Assembly: GCF_007830035.1 (NCBI RefSeq)
Contig: NZ_VLKN01000011.1
Coordinates: 1 to 44,287 of the forward strand
Source: Luteimonas cucumeris
GTDB taxonomy: Bacteria > Pseudomonadota > Gammaproteobacteria > Xanthomonadales > Xanthomonadaceae
Direction of reading: 5' to 3'
DNA length: 44,287 nt
Within the stretch, counting starts at the first letter, position 1; each line of letters starts with the position of its first letter. Positions 41,204 to 44,287 of the stretch are shown in pieces. The notes beneath the pieces were generated by a model. It made no database searches and was not told the DNA's origin. It saw only the letters and a list, made by a program, of their open reading frames with translations. The translations under genes were made by a program, and so were the position numbers.

Positions 41204-44005
41204 TCAGCGACAGGCGCTGCGGATCCGGCCGACTTCGCGCGGCAGCGCGCCGCCTTCGGGCAAGGCGGCCGTCAGTTCGCCTGCCAGCGTGTCCAGTTCG
41301 CCGCGGCCCAGCGCGACTTCGTCGCGACGGCACAGTGCCTCGGCCGCATAGGCGCGCGCGCGCCAGCGCAAGGCACGCTGTTCTGCGCCGGTGCCGTCGA
41401 GCTGGCTGATCGTCTCGAACCGTTGCATCGCCGACGCGAATTCGTCGCCGCGCGCCTGCAGTCGGCCCAGTGCCAGTTGCGCGCGTGCCAAAAGGGTCGC
41501 ATCGGCATCGCGCAGCAGGTTGACGGCCTGGTTCAGGCGCAACCGCGCCTCCACGTCGCGACCGAGCGCCGCCAGCGATTCGCCGACCTGGCGATCGATG
41601 TCGCCGACCTGCGGATGCAGCGTGCCGGACCGCGCCACGCGCAGGCGGCGCGCTTCATCGAGCGCGCGCAGTGCGTCGTTGTCGCGTCCGGCGCCGTGCA
41701 GCACCATCGCATAGTGGGACAGTCCTTCCGGCAGCAGCTCCTCGCCGCCGGGCAGGCGCCAGACCCGGGTCGCCTGGCGCAGCGCCGTCAACGCCGCTGC
41801 CGCGTCGCCGCGTTCCCAGGCGACGATGCCGCGCGCGTTCCACAGCGCGCCGATGTCGCTGTGGTCGGGGCCGAGACGCGCGATCAGCAGCTGTTGCACG
41901 TCGCGCAACTCGCGCGCCGCTTCGCGCAGGCGGCCCTGGTCGAGATGCACGCCGGCCAGCTGCCGGCGCACCAGCAGCGTGGATGGATGCTGCGCGCCCA
42001 GCTGCCGCGTCGCCAGCGCCAGTGCCTCGGCCAGGGTCTGGCCCGCGGCATCGGCATCGCCCAGCTCGCGCTGCACCACGCCGATGTTGTGCAGGATGTC
42101 GATCGCCAGCGGATCCTTGGCGCCATCGATGGCGCGCAGTTGCGTCAAGGCATCGCGAAAGCCCTGCAGCGCCGGCTCCGGCTGGCCGGCGTCGGAATGT
42201 AATGCCGCCAGGTCGACCAGGTTGTCGACCACGCCGACCTGGTCGCCGAGCGGATCGCGGCGCAACGCCAGCGAACGTTCGTAGAGCACGCGTGCGCTGC
42301 GCAGTTCTCCGATATCGCGCCGGCAGCGGCCCAGCTGCGAGTAGAAGTCCGCCGCCTGCGAGGCCAGCTGCACCTGTTCGCGCCGCGCCACTTCCAGCAG
42401 CGGTTGCATGGTGGCGATGCAGTTGCGCGCTTCGCCGAGCAGGCGCTGCGCGCGCCCGGTCTGCGCGGCGGCCTGCAGCCGCAGCGAGGAAGGCGGATCG
42501 GGCATCGACGCGATCATCGCGGTCTGCCGCTGCAGCACCGACAACGCCGGGCGATAGTTGCCCAGTCCGATGTGGATGCGCGCGATCACGCCCAGCACTT
42601 CGGCACGCGCATGCGGTTCGCGCGACAGGCCGCGCTCGCCGCGCTCTTCGGCCGCCTTCAGCAAGGCCATCACGTCGAGAGGCTTGCCATCGGCGGCGAC
42701 GCCGGCGCTTTCGATCAGGCCGATCACGAAATCCTGCATCGCCTGCGCGCGCGCCGCCTCGCGCACGGCTTCGCGCGCCTGCCAGGCGACAATGCCCAGC
42801 GCGCCAAGCAGTACCGTCGCCACGACCAACGCCGTGGCCAGCGCCCAGCGATGGCGCTGCACGTATTTGCGCACGCGGTAGCTCACGCTTTGCGGGCGCG
42901 CCTGCACCGGACGGCCGGTCTGGTAGCGCTGCAGGTCCAGTGCCAGCGCTTCCACCGACGGATAACGCTGCTCGGGCCGCTTGGCCAGCGCCTTCAGCGT
43001 GATGTTGTCGAGGTCGCCGGCCAGCGCTCGCGCGCGCCGGCGCAGGCCGGCCGCATCGTGCAGCGTCGAGGTGTCGGTGTTGCGCAGCAATGCCTGCGAC
43101 GGACGCTGCGGATCGCGCGCGACGATCGCTTCTTCCCACTCGGCATCGGTCTGGCGCTTGAGCCGATAGGGCTTGGCGTCGGTGAGCAGTTCGTACAGCA
43201 CCACGCCGAGCGAATACACGTCGGTCATGGTGGTGACCGGTTCGCCGCGCACCTGTTCCGGCGCCGCGTAGTGCAGGGTGAACGCGCGCACGCCGGTGCG
43301 GGTGCGCTCGACGGTCTTGTTGCCGGTGTCGAGCAGCTTGGCAATGCCGAAATCGAGCAGGCGCACCTCGCCGCCCGGCGTCACCATGATGTTGGACGGC
43401 TTCAGGTCGCGATGCACGATCAGGTTGGCATGTGCATGGCTGACCGCCTCGCAGATCTGCTGGAACAACGCCAGCCGTGTTTCCAGCGGCACCGCGCGGC
43501 TGCGACAGTAGTCGGTGATCGGTTGTCCTTCGACGTATTCCAGCGCCAGGTACGGCTGGCTATCGTTGCTGATGCCGGCATCGAGCAGGCGCGCAATATG
43601 CGGATGCTCCAGCCGCGCCAGGATCTGGCGTTCACGAGTGAAGCGCAGGCGCAGGTTGGGATCGGCCAGGCCGGGGCGCAGCAGCTTCAGTGCGACGCGG
43701 CGCTGGTACAGACCGTCGGCGCGCGCGGCCTGCCAGACCTGGCCCATGCCGCCTTCGCCGAGCAGCAGTTCGAGCCGATACGGCCCGACCATCGCACCGG
43801 TGCGCGCGCTCGGCGCCAGCGACACGACCGGCTCGGACAGGAAGTCCTCGCTGCCGTGTTCCAGCGCGATCAGTTCCTCGAGTTCGGCGGCAAGATCCGG
43901 CTGCGTCTGGCGCAGTTCGGCCAGGTGCCGCTCGCGCTCGGCTGGCTCCAGCTCGAACAGGGCGTCGAGCAGCGGCGACAGGCGTTGCCAGCGTTCGAGG
44001 TCCAT
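41204..44005 (-). CDS. Membrane Ser/Thr protein kinase with long helical-repeat domain
   Basis: A 933-aa Hanks-type kinase. Residues 1-65 are a short acidic helical lead. The kinase domain (about 75-360) has the Gly loop LLGEGGMGQVW, Lys107 in VALKLL, the catalytic IVHRDLKPSN with Asp200, DFG at 218-220 and APEQVRGE. One membrane helix lies near 387-407 (WALATALVVATVLLGALGIV). The rest (about 410-933) is a chain of Ala/Leu/Arg-rich helix pairs typical of TPR arrays, for example LAEALALATRQLGAQHPSTL. The array should lie in the periplasm. Such kinases in Xanthomonadales often sit beside an ECF sigma gene; none lies in this window. Confidence 0.92.
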   Translation of the reverse strand: MDLERWQRLSPLLDALFELEPAERERHLAELRQTQPDLAAELEELIALEHGSEDFLSEPVVSLAPSARTGAMVGPYRLELLLGEGGMGQVWQAARADGLYQRRVALKLLRPGLADPNLRLRFTRERQILARLEHPHIARLLDAGISNDSQPYLALEYVEGQPITDYCRSRAVPLETRLALFQQICEAVSHAHANLIVHRDLKPSNIMVTPGGEVRLLDFGIAKLLDTGNKTVERTRTGVRAFTLHYAAPEQVRGEPVTTMTDVYSLGVVLYELLTDAKPYRLKRQTDAEWEEAIVARDPQRPSQALLRNTDTSTLHDAAGLRRRARALAGDLDNITLKALAKRPEQRYPSVEALALDLQRYQTGRPVQARPQSVSYRVRKYVQRHRWALATALVVATVLLGALGIVAWQAREAVREAARAQAMQDFVIGLIESAGVAADGKPLDVMALLKAAEERGERGLSREPHARAEVLGVIARIHIGLGNYRPALSVLQRQTAMIASMPDPPSSLRLQAAAQTGRAQRLLGEARNCIATMQPLLEVARREQVQLASQAADFYSQLGRCRRDIGELRSARVLYERSLALRRDPLGDQVGVVDNLVDLAALHSDAGQPEPALQGFRDALTQLRAIDGAKDPLAIDILHNIGVVQRELGDADAAGQTLAEALALATRQLGAQHPSTLLVRRQLAGVHLDQGRLREAARELRDVQQLLIARLGPDHSDIGALWNARGIVAWERGDAAAALTALRQATRVWRLPGGEELLPEGLSHYAMVLHGAGRDNDALRALDEARRLRVARSGTLHPQVGDIDRQVGESLAALGRDVEARLRLNQAVNLLRDADATLLARAQLALGRLQARGDEFASAMQRFETISQLDGTGAEQRALRWRARAYAAEALCRRDEVALGRGELDTLAGELTAALPEGGALPREVGRIRSACR

Positions 44006-44144
44006 GGGTCAGCTGCAATCGCTGTGGGACGAATGAACGCATGCGTCCTGTGGTTTGCGTTTCACTCGTCTCTTTGAAAAGCAAAGGGCGGAGAAAATGT
44101 GCTTCGAGATTTGTTGCTTTTGCTTTTCAGCTGCGTAGCTACCT

Positions 44145-44287
44145 AGACCCGTAGGGCGGCGGCCATGGATGGCCGCCGTTTTCCGATGGAGGCAGGATGC
44201 CGACTCGGAAAATCGCGAGCCACTATCCCACTGGCCGGATTGATTTGTCGGGGAAGGGCCTTCTCTTTGGTTACTTTCTCTTGGCCC
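44145..44287 (+). repeat. Dispersed repeat, running off the window end
   Basis: CGTAGGGCGGCGGCCATGGA and the palindrome around it, then GTTTTCCGATG, GACTCGGAAAATCG and finally GGTTACTTTCTCTTGG. Block order is the same as at 8557-8880. The remainder of 44006-44144 is the kinase upstream region; no gene is seen there. Confidence 0.65.

Overview
The window comes from a high-GC gammaproteobacterium, most likely of the Xanthomonadaceae/Lysobacteraceae. The housekeeping genes (hemH, rdgC, ttcA, plsB, rep, tdk), the strong GC bias of the coding regions, and the intergenic heptamer (GGGAATC) hairpins and dispersed palindromic repeats all fit that family. I could not search a database, so the genus is open. 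No tRNA, rRNA or CRISPR array was seen.

Left flank (1-15.8 kb): ferrochelatase and an alpha/beta hydrolase on the plus strand. Then, on the minus strand, a lipoprotein, a YgjP-type metallopeptidase, rdgC and ttcA. After a small DUF465 gene on the plus strand come another lipoprotein, a serine beta-lactamase-like hydrolase with a small exported partner, a LytS/LytTR-type two-component pair, plsB with an upstream lipoprotein, and two genes of unknown function.

Centre (about 15.5-37.1 kb): a non-flagellar type III secretion (injectisome) locus. sctU stands alone. A minus-strand operon runs histidine kinase, FixJ-type regulator, sctQ, sctR, sctS, sctT. A divergent plus-strand set runs FliO-like gene, sctV, sctD, a possible 54-codon ORF, sctF, sctI, sctJ, sctK, sctL, sctN, sctO, sctP, an unknown gene, an IS481-like integrase gene with a broken DDE triad, and a strongly expressed-looking 125-aa candidate secreted protein with its own terminator. 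A convergent gene encodes a repeat-rich protein (six RGD motifs) with two C-terminal membrane segments. The genes make the inner-membrane export gate (R, S, T, U, V), inner rings (D, J), sorting platform and ATPase (Q, K, L, N, O), needle, rod and ruler (F, I, P), with a dedicated two-component system in the middle. No secretin (SctC), gatekeeper (SctW), classical translocator or class II chaperone was found here, while a FliO-like gene, normally flagellar, is present.

Right flank (37.3-44.3 kb): an e(P4)-type acid phosphatase lipoprotein, Rep helicase, thymidine kinase and a large membrane Ser/Thr protein kinase with a long helical-repeat C-terminus.

The most interesting points are the unusual T3SS composition (FliO-like present, no secretin), an Ala/Pro-rich insertion of about 100 residues inside SctR, the inactive integrase kept in the operon, a well-placed internal start for a short SctQ, a 15-bp tandem repeat that forms the end of a small ORF coupled to the needle gene, and a CTAGGGT-type motif about 85-140 bp upstream of three T3SS-linked transcription units.
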